64,000 bases of DNA, from positions 186,001 through 250,000 of the forward strand of contig JAGFNW010000003.1 of NCBI GenBank assembly GCA_017592665.1, in the 5' to 3' direction. Shown one piece after another: positions 43,593 through 50,852 of the stretch. The notes beneath the pieces are model-generated. The model saw nothing but the letters and a program-made list of their open reading frames with translations. It ran no database searches and was not told the origin of the DNA. The position numbers were made by a program, and so were the translations under genes. This DNA is from Streptosporangiaceae bacterium NEAU-GS5. GTDB lineage: Bacteria > Actinomycetota > Actinomycetes > Streptosporangiales > Streptosporangiaceae. Each line of letters starts with the position of its first letter. Position 1 is the first letter of the stretch.

Positions 43593-45596
43593 ATGTCCGC
43601 GGAACCGGAAGGCCCGCCCGGAGACCTACCCGTGGACCCGGCCGGCGCCGTCCCCGGAAGCCCGCCCGACGGCCCGCCCGTAGACCCGTCCAGCGCCGTA
43701 CCCGGAAGCCCGCCCGCCGGCCTGCCCGTAGACCCGCCCAGCGCCGTCCCCGGAAGCCCGCCCGTGGACCCGGCCGGTGCCGTACCAAACGGACCGGCCG
43801 GACCAAACCGACGACGGGAAGGGCCGAGAGCGCGCGGCGCGCTACCCGATGGCCAGTCGGGAGCACGCGGTGGCCTACCCGGCGGCATGCCCAGCAGCCC
43901 GCCCGGAGCGGGCGGTGGGCTGCCCGGCGGCATGCCCAGCAGCCCGCCCGCTAACCAGCCCGGAGGCCTACCCGGCGGCCCTAAGCTGACGGCGGCCGTG
44001 CGGCACGACGCCATGCGCGCCCGCAACCTGGCCCTCGTGCTCGGGGAGGTCGCCTCGCGCGGATCGCTGACCAGGGCCGCCCTCGCCGAGATCACCGGAT
44101 TGACGAAGACCACCGTGTCCAAGCTGGTCGGCGACCTGCTGGAAGCCGGGATCGTCGTGGAGAAGGGCGCCGTGCGCGGCGGGGAACGCGGCCGCCCCGG
44201 AGTCGAGGTCCAGATCAGCGGCGCCCGCATCGCCGCCATCGGCCTGGAGATCAACGTCGACTACCTGGCCGCCCGCGTCGTCGACCTGTCGCGAGTCGTC
44301 CGCCACCGCCGTACACAGGCTGTGGACAACCGTTCTCCACAGCCTGTGGATGTCATCGCCCAGCTGCGGCAACTGGCCCTGGAGGCTGTGGATGACGCGG
44401 TGCACGAGGGCCTGCAGGTGATCGGCGGCGTGCTCGCCGTCCCCGGCCCTGTGGATATCCACACGGGCACTGTCCACAACGCCCCCAACCTGGGGTGGCA
44501 GGACGTGCCCGTGGCCGCGCTGCTGGACCTGCCGTTCCCCGTGCATGTGGATAACGAGGCCAACCTCGGCGCGCTGGGCGAGCTCTGGTTCGGCTCCGGC
44601 ATCCAGGACTTCCTGTACGTCTCCGGCGAGATCGGCATCGGCGCAGGCCTGGTCGTCGGCGGCTCCCTTTTCCGCGGCGCCTACGGCTTCGCCGGCGAAC
44701 TCGGCCACGTCGTCGTCACCCCAGACGGACCCCCATGCCGCTGCGGCAGCCACGGCTGCCTAGAGGTCTACGCCGGCCAAGAAGCCCTCACCACCCCCGC
44801 AGCGCTCCCCACAGGACGCACGGCCGCCACCCTCGCGATGCCCCCCGCCCCCGCAGTTCCGACCGCCCCCGCAGCGCCCCCCGCCCTCGCCGCTCCCGCC
44901 ACCCCCACCGCTCCCGCCACCCCCACCGTGCCCTTCACGGGACGCACCGCACCAACCACCACGGGGCTGGGGACCACGGCGCCAGGCGAGCTCACGGGGC
45001 CGCGGACCGCGGGGCCTGCGGAGAGCGCAGGATCGACCACGGGGCCTGCCGAGACCTCGGGACAGGGGATCGCGGGACCAGAAGCGACCATGGGGCTGGG
45101 CACCGCGGGGCGGGGAGAGACCACAGGGCTGAGGGCCGCAGGGTCTGCGGAGACCTCGGGGGTGGGAGGGACCCAGGGGGCCGCGGGATCGGGAGCGAGC
45201 GGGCGGGTTTCGGGGGTGGTGGACGAGGTGCTCGGGGTCGGGGCTTTGGGAGCGGACGAGACTCGGAGCATCGACCTTTTGGTGGCGCGGTTGCGGGCGG
45301 GGGATCCGGCGGCTTTGCGGGCATGCGAGCAGGCCGGGTGGGCCCTGGGCGTGGCGCTGTCGTCGGCGGTCAACCTGGTCGACCCAGGGGCCATCATTCT
45401 TGGCGGCATACTCAGCCCGCTGTTCCCCTGGATCTCCGGCACGGTCTCGGCGGCGCTCGCTGAGCGTCTCGGCCGCATCCGGACGCCAGTGCCGGGGCTG
45501 ATGCCCTCAGCGGTCGGCCCGGACGCGGCCGTGCTCGGGGCGGCGGGTCAGGTGCTCCGCCGCCTCATCGCCGACCCGTCCACTCTGGTCGGCTGA
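43593..45596 (+). CDS. xylR: ROK-family xylose repressor with low-complexity insertions
   Basis: 667 aa, far longer than usual ROK regulators (about 390-400). Residues 1-130 are Pro/Gly/Ser-rich with degenerate repeats (PVDPxxAVPGSPPxG and GGLPGGMPSSPP). The true regulator starts near residue 131: winged HTH (GSLTRAALAEITGLTKTTVS), ROK ATPase-fold with FPVHVDNEANLGALGELWFG, GEIGIGAGLVVGG and the zinc motif CRCGSHGCLEVYAG. At about residues 400-540 a Pro/Ala/Thr/Gly/Glu-rich insertion breaks the ROK domain before SIDLLVARLRAGDPAALRAC and PGAIILGGILSPLF. The strong GGGGGAGGTG site before ATG 43593 supports the long N-terminus. Divergent from xylAB, so it should repress them and be relieved by xylose. 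Confidence 0.85.
   Translation: MSAEPEGPPGDLPVDPAGAVPGSPPDGPPVDPSSAVPGSPPAGLPVDPPSAVPGSPPVDPAGAVPNGPAGPNRRREGPRARGALPDGQSGARGGLPGGMPSSPPGAGGGLPGGMPSSPPANQPGGLPGGPKLTAAVRHDAMRARNLALVLGEVASRGSLTRAALAEITGLTKTTVSKLVGDLLEAGIVVEKGAVRGGERGRPGVEVQISGARIAAIGLEINVDYLAARVVDLSRVVRHRRTQAVDNRSPQPVDVIAQLRQLALEAVDDAVHEGLQVIGGVLAVPGPVDIHTGTVHNAPNLGWQDVPVAALLDLPFPVHVDNEANLGALGELWFGSGIQDFLYVSGEIGIGAGLVVGGSLFRGAYGFAGELGHVVVTPDGPPCRCGSHGCLEVYAGQEALTTPAALPTGRTAATLAMPPAPAVPTAPAAPPALAAPATPTAPATPTVPFTGRTAPTTTGLGTTAPGELTGPRTAGPAESAGSTTGPAETSGQGIAGPEATMGLGTAGRGETTGLRAAGSAETSGVGGTQGAAGSGASGRVSGVVDEVLGVGALGADETRSIDLLVARLRAGDPAALRACEQAGWALGVALSSAVNLVDPGAIILGGILSPLFPWISGTVSAALAERLGRIRTPVPGLMPSAVGPDAAVLGAAGQVLRRLIADPSTLVG
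44321..44554. other. Cluster of DnaA-box-like TCCACA sites inside the ROK gene
   Basis: Eight TCCACA/TGTGGA hexamers occur in about 235 bp: TTGTCCACA (complement, 44321-44329), TTCTCCACA (44333-44341), ACATCCACA (44345-44353), TCATCCACA (44387-44395), the palindrome TGTGGATATCCACA (44450-44463, two sites), CTGTCCACA (44470-44478) and TTATCCACA (44546-44554). The first and last match known bacterial DnaA boxes exactly. They fall in codons for Val-Asp pairs, so coding constraint is a partial explanation. Confidence 0.5.
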
Positions 45597-45599
45597 AAG

Positions 45600-46005
45600 A
45601 ACCGGCCAGGGACAGCCAGAGACCGGTCGGAGACCGGTCGGCGACAGCTGGCGACCGGGGCCACAGGCCGGGCGACAGCTGCCGACCGGGGCCACAGGCC
45701 GGGCGACAGCTGCCGACCGGGGCCACAGGCCGGGCGACAGCTGCCGACCGGCGACGGGTCAGGCAACAGCCGCAGACGGGGCTACAGGCTGGGCAAAGCC
45801 GCAGACCGGGGCCGCCGACCGGGCGACGGGCCGGGCGACAGCTGCCGACCGGGCGACGGGCCGGGCGACAACTGCAGACCGGGCGACGGGCCGGGCGACA
45901 ACTGCAGACCGGGCGACGGGCCGGGCGACAACTGCAGACCAGGGCACGAGGCCAGGCGACAGGTGCAGAGCGGGCTACAGGCCGCTAGGGCCGGCTACGG
46001 GTTGG
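45600..46005. repeat. 30/31-bp tandem repeat tract between convergent genes
   Basis: About 400 bp without a gene. The first half has three near-perfect 31-bp units (CCGGGCGACAGCTGCCGACC core, about 45668-45750); the second has four 30-bp units (GACCGGGCGACGGGCCGGGC core), three of them (45841-45930) differing by only two bases. Flanking copies are degraded. No spacer diversity, so it is not a CRISPR array. Ten-residue peptide repeats can be translated but have no start or codon bias suggesting a gene. Confidence 0.85.
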
Positions 46006-46015
46006 CTGCGGGCTG

Positions 46016-46240
46016 CTAGAGGCCGGTGGGATCTAGGCCGACGCTGATTTGCTCGGCTATGCGGATGATCTCGATGTCATCCAGTCGAGGCGTGCCCGGA
46101 AGACGGCCGCGCAGGGCTGCCACGACCTCCCGGACGGGCCGGCCCGCCTGCTCGAGCGCCACATCATGGACGATGCGGAACAGCGTGCGCGTGGCCTCGC
46201 GCTCGGCGGTCACCTGGTCGAAGATCCCGGATCGAATCAT
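46016..46240 (-). CDS. Small hypothetical protein
   Basis: 74 aa, predicted alpha-helical: MIRSGIFDQVTAEREATRTL then VHDVALEQAGRPVREVVAAL and DIEIIRIAEQISVGLDP. ATG 46240 preceded by CAGGGGG. No TM or known motif. Divergent from the orphan HATPase gene with about 200 bp between starts, so the two may be co-regulated. Function unknown. Confidence 0.6.
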   Translation of the reverse strand: MIRSGIFDQVTAEREATRTLFRIVHDVALEQAGRPVREVVAALRGRLPGTPRLDDIEIIRIAEQISVGLDPTGL

Positions 46241-46438
46241 GGCAGCCCCCTGATGGTCGATGGCACGTCCGTCACCGTACGACGTGCGACCGACAGTTTC
46301 CCGGATCGCCGCTCCCGAGCCGAACCTGAGCCGCAGCCGAAGGTCGGCTGTGTGAGGGACCTCATATTTGCCGGACCTCAAGGCATGTCGCCGCGTCGCG
46401 TAGCGTGTGGGCGATTTGCTCGGCGCGCTGGGGGACGC

Positions 46439-46834
46439 ATGGCTCCGGAGATCGATATCGCGATGGCCGCGGGCAGCCTTCGCAAAGGGGTCGAAACGCT
46501 GCTGGCCGGCTGGGGCGAGCGAACGGCCATTCCCTTGGAGATTTGGGCACTGCCGCCGGAAAACGCGGCGCTTCCCGCCGCCACGGTCGAACTCGTGCTC
46601 AATGTCCTCCTCGACGCGCTCACTGCGGCGGAACGCGCGCACACCATCTCCGTCGCGGTCACAGTAGGTCGAACCGTCCGGCTCACCGTTTCCGACGACG
46701 GCCCAGGGCCGTACGAAGCGGGGCAGGCCGACAAGTCGGCGTTCGGGAAAATCGCGGCGGCGCTCGGAGGAAACTACCGAATGACGGCCGTGCCTGGTCA
46801 TGGAGCCACAGTCTCGCTCGAACTTCCCACGTAG
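46439..46834 (+). CDS. Orphan HATPase-domain protein
   Basis: 131 aa from ATG 46439 (GGGGGGA upstream). Contains only a GHKL-type ATPase segment: helix with N-box-like TVELVLNVLLDALTAAERAH, VSDDGPGPYEAGQ (G1 box) and GKIAAALGGNYRMTAVPGHG leading to ATVSLELPT, as at the C-terminus of NarL/LuxR-linked sensor kinases. No dimerisation or sensor region. The asparagine of the N-box is present (VLN) though the usual ExxxN spacing is altered. Could be an anti-sigma-like or stand-alone ATPase. Confidence 0.7.
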   Translation: MAPEIDIAMAAGSLRKGVETLLAGWGERTAIPLEIWALPPENAALPAATVELVLNVLLDALTAAERAHTISVAVTVGRTVRLTVSDDGPGPYEAGQADKSAFGKIAAALGGNYRMTAVPGHGATVSLELPT

Positions 46835-46906
46835 GCATGGATCGCCGAAGCCCCGTCAAAGGCCCGGCGGTCCTGCCACCATGGCTATCCAGTCGCGGAG
46901 GAGGTC

Positions 46907-46996
46907 ATGTTGACCGGATACACCGGATATATAGGGAAAGCAGCGGATCCCGGATTCCGGCCGGCAACGCACTTCGAGGTCGCCACCGGCCGATGA
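46907..46996 (+). CDS. 29-aa ORF translationally coupled to the MazF-like gene
   Basis: ATG 46907 is preceded by a very strong SD (GGAGGAGGTC) and the frame encodes MLTGYTGYIGKAADPGFRPA then THFEVATGR, ending in TGA that overlaps the downstream ATG (ATGA). This is the only good ribosome site for the toxin gene. It is too short for a normal antitoxin and may be a leader peptide, a truncated antitoxin or merely a coupling ORF. Confidence 0.5.
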   Translation: MLTGYTGYIGKAADPGFRPATHFEVATGR

Positions 46997-47328
46997 CATC
47001 CAACGGCGAATACGAATACCCCATCCGCGGTCACGTCTACGCAGTCGATCTGAGCAAAGAGCAGGGCTCGCGGCCGTACCTCATCATCAGCAACAACACC
47101 CGTAACCGCGCGCTGCCGAGCCTGCTCGCCGTACGCGTCACGACCTCGCCGCAGCAGCCGCTTCCGAGCGTCGTCGAACTATCCGAAGACGATCCCATGA
47201 CCGGCCGCGCGCTTTGCGACGACATCGTCACCCTGTTCCGCAAAGACTTACAGCAGGACCTCGGCGGCCTCTCGCTTCAAACGATGATGCGAATCAACGA
47301 AGGCCTCCGTCATGCCCTTTCCCTCTGA
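46993..47328 (+). CDS. MazF/PemK-like endoribonuclease toxin
   Basis: 111 aa. IRGHVYAVDLSKEQGSRPYL (the GxRPxLIIS motif), ALPSLLAVRVTTSPQQPLPS, GRALCDDIVTLFRKDLQQDL and TMMRINEGLRHALSL follow the PemK/MazF beta-barrel pattern, in which the RP dipeptide and the following strand form part of the RNA site. MazF enzymes cut mRNA or tRNA at short sequences. No standard antitoxin gene is adjacent; only the 29-aa coupled ORF precedes it. Start chosen at the ATGA overlap. Confidence 0.85.
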   Translation: MTSNGEYEYPIRGHVYAVDLSKEQGSRPYLIISNNTRNRALPSLLAVRVTTSPQQPLPSVVELSEDDPMTGRALCDDIVTLFRKDLQQDLGGLSLQTMMRINEGLRHALSL

Positions 47329-47409
47329 GGTCCTCGCGACCGCCGACCTGCCGCAGCGGAGGCGGCAGAGCGGGCCCCGCCGCTGGTGGGCAGGACGGGA
47401 CCCGCGGGG

Positions 47410-47520
47410 TCAGGAACGTTCGGCTGGGGCGGCCAGCCGTTCCGCTTCCTCATGCAGGGCCTCGACGAGGAGCAACTCCAGGGCCAAGTCCTCGTCGATC
47501 AGGCCATCTAGGACGTCCAT
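47410..47520 (-). CDS. 36-aa acidic small protein
   Basis: Short ORF with a strong AAGGAGG site upstream of ATG 47520: MDVLDGLIDEDLALELLLVE then ALHEEAERLAAPAERS. Acidic, leucine-rich amphipathic helix; no cysteine. It might be a small regulatory protein, a leader peptide or, given its place 3' to the MazF-like gene on the other strand, an antitoxin candidate. Only the SD and amino-acid pattern support it. Confidence 0.4.
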   Translation of the reverse strand: MDVLDGLIDEDLALELLLVEALHEEAERLAAPAERS

Positions 47521-47593
47521 CCGGGCCTCCTTGCCTCCATGGACGTCCTGACAGCCGACATGGTTCACCCATCAGATCAAAAAGGGCGATGAG

Positions 47594-48745
47594 CTACAGA
47601 AACGCGCGAGGGTCTGCGAACAGGTGTTGCGAAAGCCGTACCGTGATGAACTCGTCGTTGTCGGGCTGGCCGACCGTCCGGCCGTTGGAGAACGGGAAGT
47701 TGTTGTCGTTGAGCACGGCGAGCGTGCGGTCGTCGAGAAGGGCGACGTCCTCGATCGTCTGGAACGGGAAGCGGAAGGTGCTTCCGTCCGGCTTGGCCAG
47801 ATTGAGCAGATCGGCGACCAGGGTCTTCTCCAGCGTCTTGCCGCGCTGCGTGGCCAGATAGATCTTCTTGATCTTCGCGGCGTCGCCCTGGGCGTTGTCG
47901 CGTTCGATGATCAGGAACCGGTTCCGGTCGATCGTGATGGCGTCGCCGATGGAGTCACCGGGATCGTCGAGCTGATACGTCCAGATCTTCCCGGTGTAGG
48001 CGCGCTTGTGCAGATCAAACTCGTACATCCGGAGGGATCCAGGGGCGTCCCCGGTGACCGTACCCTCCAGAAGCGGGTAGAGATGCCGGCCGTCGACGCC
48101 TCGCGCCATGCCCTCGAAGCCCTTGCTGCCGGCGAGGTTGGGCTGGCCGCCGTTCAGGTTCGGGTTCTCGGGCGCCTGGACGCCGGGCAGGGCGATGGGC
48201 GCCTCGAGAAGCGTGCCGGACGGGGAGAAGTGCAGCAGGAACGGGCCGAACTCGTCGCCGATCCAGAAGGTGCCGTCGAAGGCGCGCACGATCGACTCCA
48301 CGTCGAAGTCGGCGCCGGTGAGGGTCCGGTCGGCGCGGGTCAGCGCGAACGGCACCCGCTTGAAGGGGTCGCGCAGGTAGAACCCGCCGAGCACATTGAC
48401 CGTGCCTGGGCGGAAATCAGGCCGGATGCGGTGCACGCGAAGCAGGAAGTCGGAGCTGTTGGCCTTGGCGCCGTAGCCGTTGTCGGACAGCACGTCGTAC
48501 GTGCCGTCGTGCCGGTTGACGACGCCGCTGAAGCCCTGCACGGGCTGGCCGGCGAAGGGCGGCGTGACGCCGTTGAACGGACCGGCGCCGATCAGCGCGC
48601 CGGAGGGCTCGCTGCCCGGGACGAAGGTGGCGGCCGGCAGCGATGCGAAACCGGTGAGCGAGGCCTGGCCGAACTCTTGTGGAGGATGGGCGGCGCCGGT
48701 CAGCCCAAGAACGGCGGCCCCCGCCAAGATCAGGATGCGTCTCAT
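47594..48745 (-). CDS. Secreted esterase-like phytase-domain protein
   Basis: 383 aa from ATG 48745 (RRILILAGAAVLGLTGAAHP signal peptide); the longer frame to 49024 overlaps the divergent MaoC gene and is rejected. The mature protein matches the phytase-like beta-propeller family (PF13449): YDVLSDNGYGAKANSSDFLL, DVESIVRAFDGTFWIGDEFG, FEGMARGVDGRHLYPLLEGT, ITIDRNRFLIIERDN and TIEDVALLDDRTLAVLNDNN. Family members are extracytoplasmic and often Ca-dependent phosphatase/esterase-like; substrate unclear. Confidence 0.82.
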   Translation of the reverse strand: MRRILILAGAAVLGLTGAAHPPQEFGQASLTGFASLPAATFVPGSEPSGALIGAGPFNGVTPPFAGQPVQGFSGVVNRHDGTYDVLSDNGYGAKANSSDFLLRVHRIRPDFRPGTVNVLGGFYLRDPFKRVPFALTRADRTLTGADFDVESIVRAFDGTFWIGDEFGPFLLHFSPSGTLLEAPIALPGVQAPENPNLNGGQPNLAGSKGFEGMARGVDGRHLYPLLEGTVTGDAPGSLRMYEFDLHKRAYTGKIWTYQLDDPGDSIGDAITIDRNRFLIIERDNAQGDAAKIKKIYLATQRGKTLEKTLVADLLNLAKPDGSTFRFPFQTIEDVALLDDRTLAVLNDNNFPFSNGRTVGQPDNDEFITVRLSQHLFADPRAFL

Positions 48746-48838
48746 GGCGCGTACGTTAGGAGTGCGGAATGAACGCCGTCGCAACGCGACCCATCCTCGG
48801 GATGGCTGTGAATCTCGCGACGGAATAAAGTTCTGGCC

Positions 48839-49297
48839 ATGCGGATATTTCAGGATCTGAGCGAGCTCAAGGCGGCCAAGGGAGAGCACCTCGGGCCGAC
48901 CGAGTGGCGTACCGTCACGCAGGAGCAGGTCAACCTGTTCGCCGACGCGACCGACGACCACCAGTGGATCCACGTGGACGTCGAGAAGGCCAAGGAAGGC
49001 CCGTTCGGCGGGACGATCGCGCACGGCTATCTGTCACTGGCCCTGCTCCCCTCCTTCATGCAGGAGCTGATGCGAGTGGACGGCCTGCGGATGGGGATCA
49101 ACTATGGCCTCAACAAGGTACGTTTCCCCAGGCCCGTGCCGGTGGGCGCGCGCGTCCGCGCGGCCGCCGAGCTTGTCGACGTGAAGGGCACCCCGTCCGG
49201 CACGCTGTCGACCCTCAAGGTGACCATCGAGGTCGAAGGCGAGGGCCGCCCCGCCTGCGTGGCCGAAACGCTCTCCCTGTACGTGCCGAACTCGTAG
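48839..49297 (+). CDS. MaoC-like enoyl-CoA hydratase/dehydratase
   Basis: 152 aa single hotdog domain. VTQEQVNLFADATDDHQWIH with D and H of the hydratase-2 motif (D-x4-H: DATDDHQWIH), FGGTIAHGYLSLALLP, and INYGLNKVRFPRPVPVG. Close to the NodN/MaoC group that hydrates unsaturated acyl-CoA. Divergent from the phytase-like gene with 93 bp between starts. Confidence 0.93.
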   Translation: MRIFQDLSELKAAKGEHLGPTEWRTVTQEQVNLFADATDDHQWIHVDVEKAKEGPFGGTIAHGYLSLALLPSFMQELMRVDGLRMGINYGLNKVRFPRPVPVGARVRAAAELVDVKGTPSGTLSTLKVTIEVEGEGRPACVAETLSLYVPNS

Positions 49298-49319
49298 CCT
49301 CACCCGGCCTGGATGCGCG

Positions 49320-49853
49320 CTAGGCCGGCTGGACGTCGATCGGCAGGTGCACGATGACACGCCAGCCGCCGCGGTGCGGGCCCGCCTCCACGGTGCCGCC
49401 GATGGCGCCGGCCCGCTCCCGCATCCGGCCCAGGCCCGAATACCTCACGGGCCGGCTGCCGACGGGGCTGTCGACGGTGAGCGTCACCCCGGTCGCGTCG
49501 TAGCTGATCTCGACGCTGGCCGCGGACATGCCGTGCTCGAGCACGCTCGTGATGGCCTCCTCGACGATTCGGTACGCGGCCACGTCGACGTCCGCCGGGA
49601 TCTCCCGGGGGATTCCCGACACGTGCAGCCGCGTCGTCAGCCCGGCCTGCCGCGACCGCTGAAGCAGCCGGGCGGTGTCCGCGAGCCGCCGGTCGTCGGC
49701 GCCGAGCAGGCCGTCCACCTGCTCCAGCAGTGTCCAGTTGAGGATCTGTCCCGTGCGCCTTCGATGGACGTATTGACCGATCAGAACGATGATGATCACC
49801 ACGGCGACCGCGACGTAACCCCACCCCGTCACGGCGGACACGATCTCATCCAT
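49320..49853 (-). CDS. Truncated sensor-kinase-like membrane protein
   Basis: 177 aa from ATG 49853 (GAGGCCG before it). One TM (GYVAVAVVIIIVLIGQYVHR) then a degenerate GHKL ATPase domain: DVDVAAYRIVEEAITSVLEH (N-box with S where N is expected: EAITSVL) and GLGRMRERAGAIGGTVEAGP with GWRVIVHLPI at the end, as in NarL-type histidine kinases. There is no HisKA_3 phosphoacceptor helix. Looks like an inactive or adaptor protein. The frame could extend to 49931. Confidence 0.72.
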   Translation of the reverse strand: MDEIVSAVTGWGYVAVAVVIIIVLIGQYVHRRRTGQILNWTLLEQVDGLLGADDRRLADTARLLQRSRQAGLTTRLHVSGIPREIPADVDVAAYRIVEEAITSVLEHGMSAASVEISYDATGVTLTVDSPVGSRPVRYSGLGRMRERAGAIGGTVEAGPHRGGWRVIVHLPIDVQPA

Positions 49854-50061
49854 CGGCCTCGGCCCCCCATCCGCGTACGGCCGATCTACTTCGATGTCAT
49901 TGCCGTTGTACGGCCCCGCCACGCGGGACATCGTCGAACCTTGACCCTTTTTGCGATGTTCGTCCTGATATGTCCCAATGGCCTCGCCGGGCCAGGCTGG
50001 AACAAGGCGTAACCCGTTCGGACTACGCGCGCGGAACCGCTATGATTGCTGACGTCAGCGA

Positions 50062-50134
50062 GCGGCCGTAGCTCAATGGATAGAGCATCTGACTACGGAT
50101 CAGAAGGTTGGGGTTTCGAGTACCTCCGGCCGCG
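50062..50134 (+). tRNA. tRNA-Arg(ACG)
   Basis: Cloverleaf: acceptor GCGGCCG/CGGCCGC, D-arm TAGCTCAATGGATAGAGC, anticodon loop CTACGGA with anticodon ACG, T-loop TTCGAGT closed by GGGGT/ACCTC, discriminator G. 73 nt, CCA not encoded. Reads arginine CGN codons (inosine-modified A34). Confidence 0.93.
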
Positions 50135-50286
50135 CAGATGGGTCCCCACCAGGCAAAACGCCGGTGGGGATCTTGCTTTCAAGGCCGGGTCCCGTGTATG
50201 CAGGTGAATGGCCGACTGATCGTGCCTCCCAGGACCGGCCGTCGCCGAACCCCTGTGCAGGGTCGGCGGGGTGTACGGTGCGCGTC

Positions 50287-50751
50287 ATGCACACCACGCC
50301 GAGTCAGCGGCAGTCGCCGATGTACGCGCTTCCGCGGAGGAAGCGGCGGCGCTGGCCGTGGATGGTGGCGCTCGCGGTCGCGGGCGGGTTGGTGGTGCTG
50401 ATCGTGGTCGCGTCGCTGGCGGGCGGGAAGCCGACGCCGTCAGGGTCGAGCGCACAGCAGCCGAGCACGTCGACGCCTGCGATCACGTCGAGGATTCCGT
50501 CGCCGGACACCGGCCAGCGGGCCGACTATCTCGTGGCCGCGGGCGCGCTCAATCCCGGCCTGGTAGTGAATGAGGATCGGGCGATCCGGCATGCGCGGAG
50601 CATCTGCGACCGGATCCTGCATCCGTCAGGCGGCACGGCAGGTCTGGTGCGATACACGGTGGCCGAGCTGTCCGGCGGCGACGCGACGATCAATACGGCT
50701 CAGGCACGTCAGGTGATCAGGGCCGTGAAGATGTGGTGCCCGGCCGCATAA
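50287..50751 (+). CDS. DUF732-like membrane-anchored protein
   Basis: 154 aa from ATG 50287. A strongly basic start (LPRRKRRRWPW) and TM (VALAVAGGLVVLIVVASLAG) anchor an extracytoplasmic domain after a Ser/Thr/Pro linker. The domain YLVAAGALNPGLVVNEDRAI then ARSICDRILHPSG and ARQVIRAVKMWCPA with two cysteines resembles DUF732 proteins of mycobacteria and relatives. Function unknown. Followed by a hairpin terminator; the tRNA-Arg lies 150 bp upstream. Confidence 0.72.
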   Translation: MHTTPSQRQSPMYALPRRKRRRWPWMVALAVAGGLVVLIVVASLAGGKPTPSGSSAQQPSTSTPAITSRIPSPDTGQRADYLVAAGALNPGLVVNEDRAIRHARSICDRILHPSGGTAGLVRYTVAELSGGDATINTAQARQVIRAVKMWCPAA

Positions 50752-50755
50752 GCTC

Positions 50756-50789
50756 AAAGGCCCGCCCCGAGCTTCGGAGCGGGCCTTTT
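50756..50789 (+). terminator. Rho-independent-like terminator
   Basis: Stem AAAGGCCCGC (50756-50765) pairs with GCGGGCCTTTT (50779-50789); a T-run ends the right arm. Four bases after the preceding stop codon, so it ends the DUF732-like gene. Confidence 0.85.
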
Positions 50790-50852
50790 CTGATCTCTGT
50801 ACGGCAGGCCGGGTAGGTCGGTCTCAGTGCTCTGGTCGAACGTGCGGCGATT

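Noticed and set aside
45759-45947. Repeat-peptide ORF (SAVVARPVAR units) on the minus strand
   Set aside because: Direct product of 30-bp repeats; no ribosome site, signal sequence or codon-position bias.
45600-46005. Possible CRISPR array
   Set aside because: Units are contiguous with no unique spacers, no cas genes nearby, and neighbouring units mutate gradually as in slippage repeats.
47312-47551. 79-aa ORF after the MazF-like gene
   Set aside because: Ser/Arg-rich shadow-like translation with no family features; the opposite-strand 36-aa ORF has the better ribosome site.
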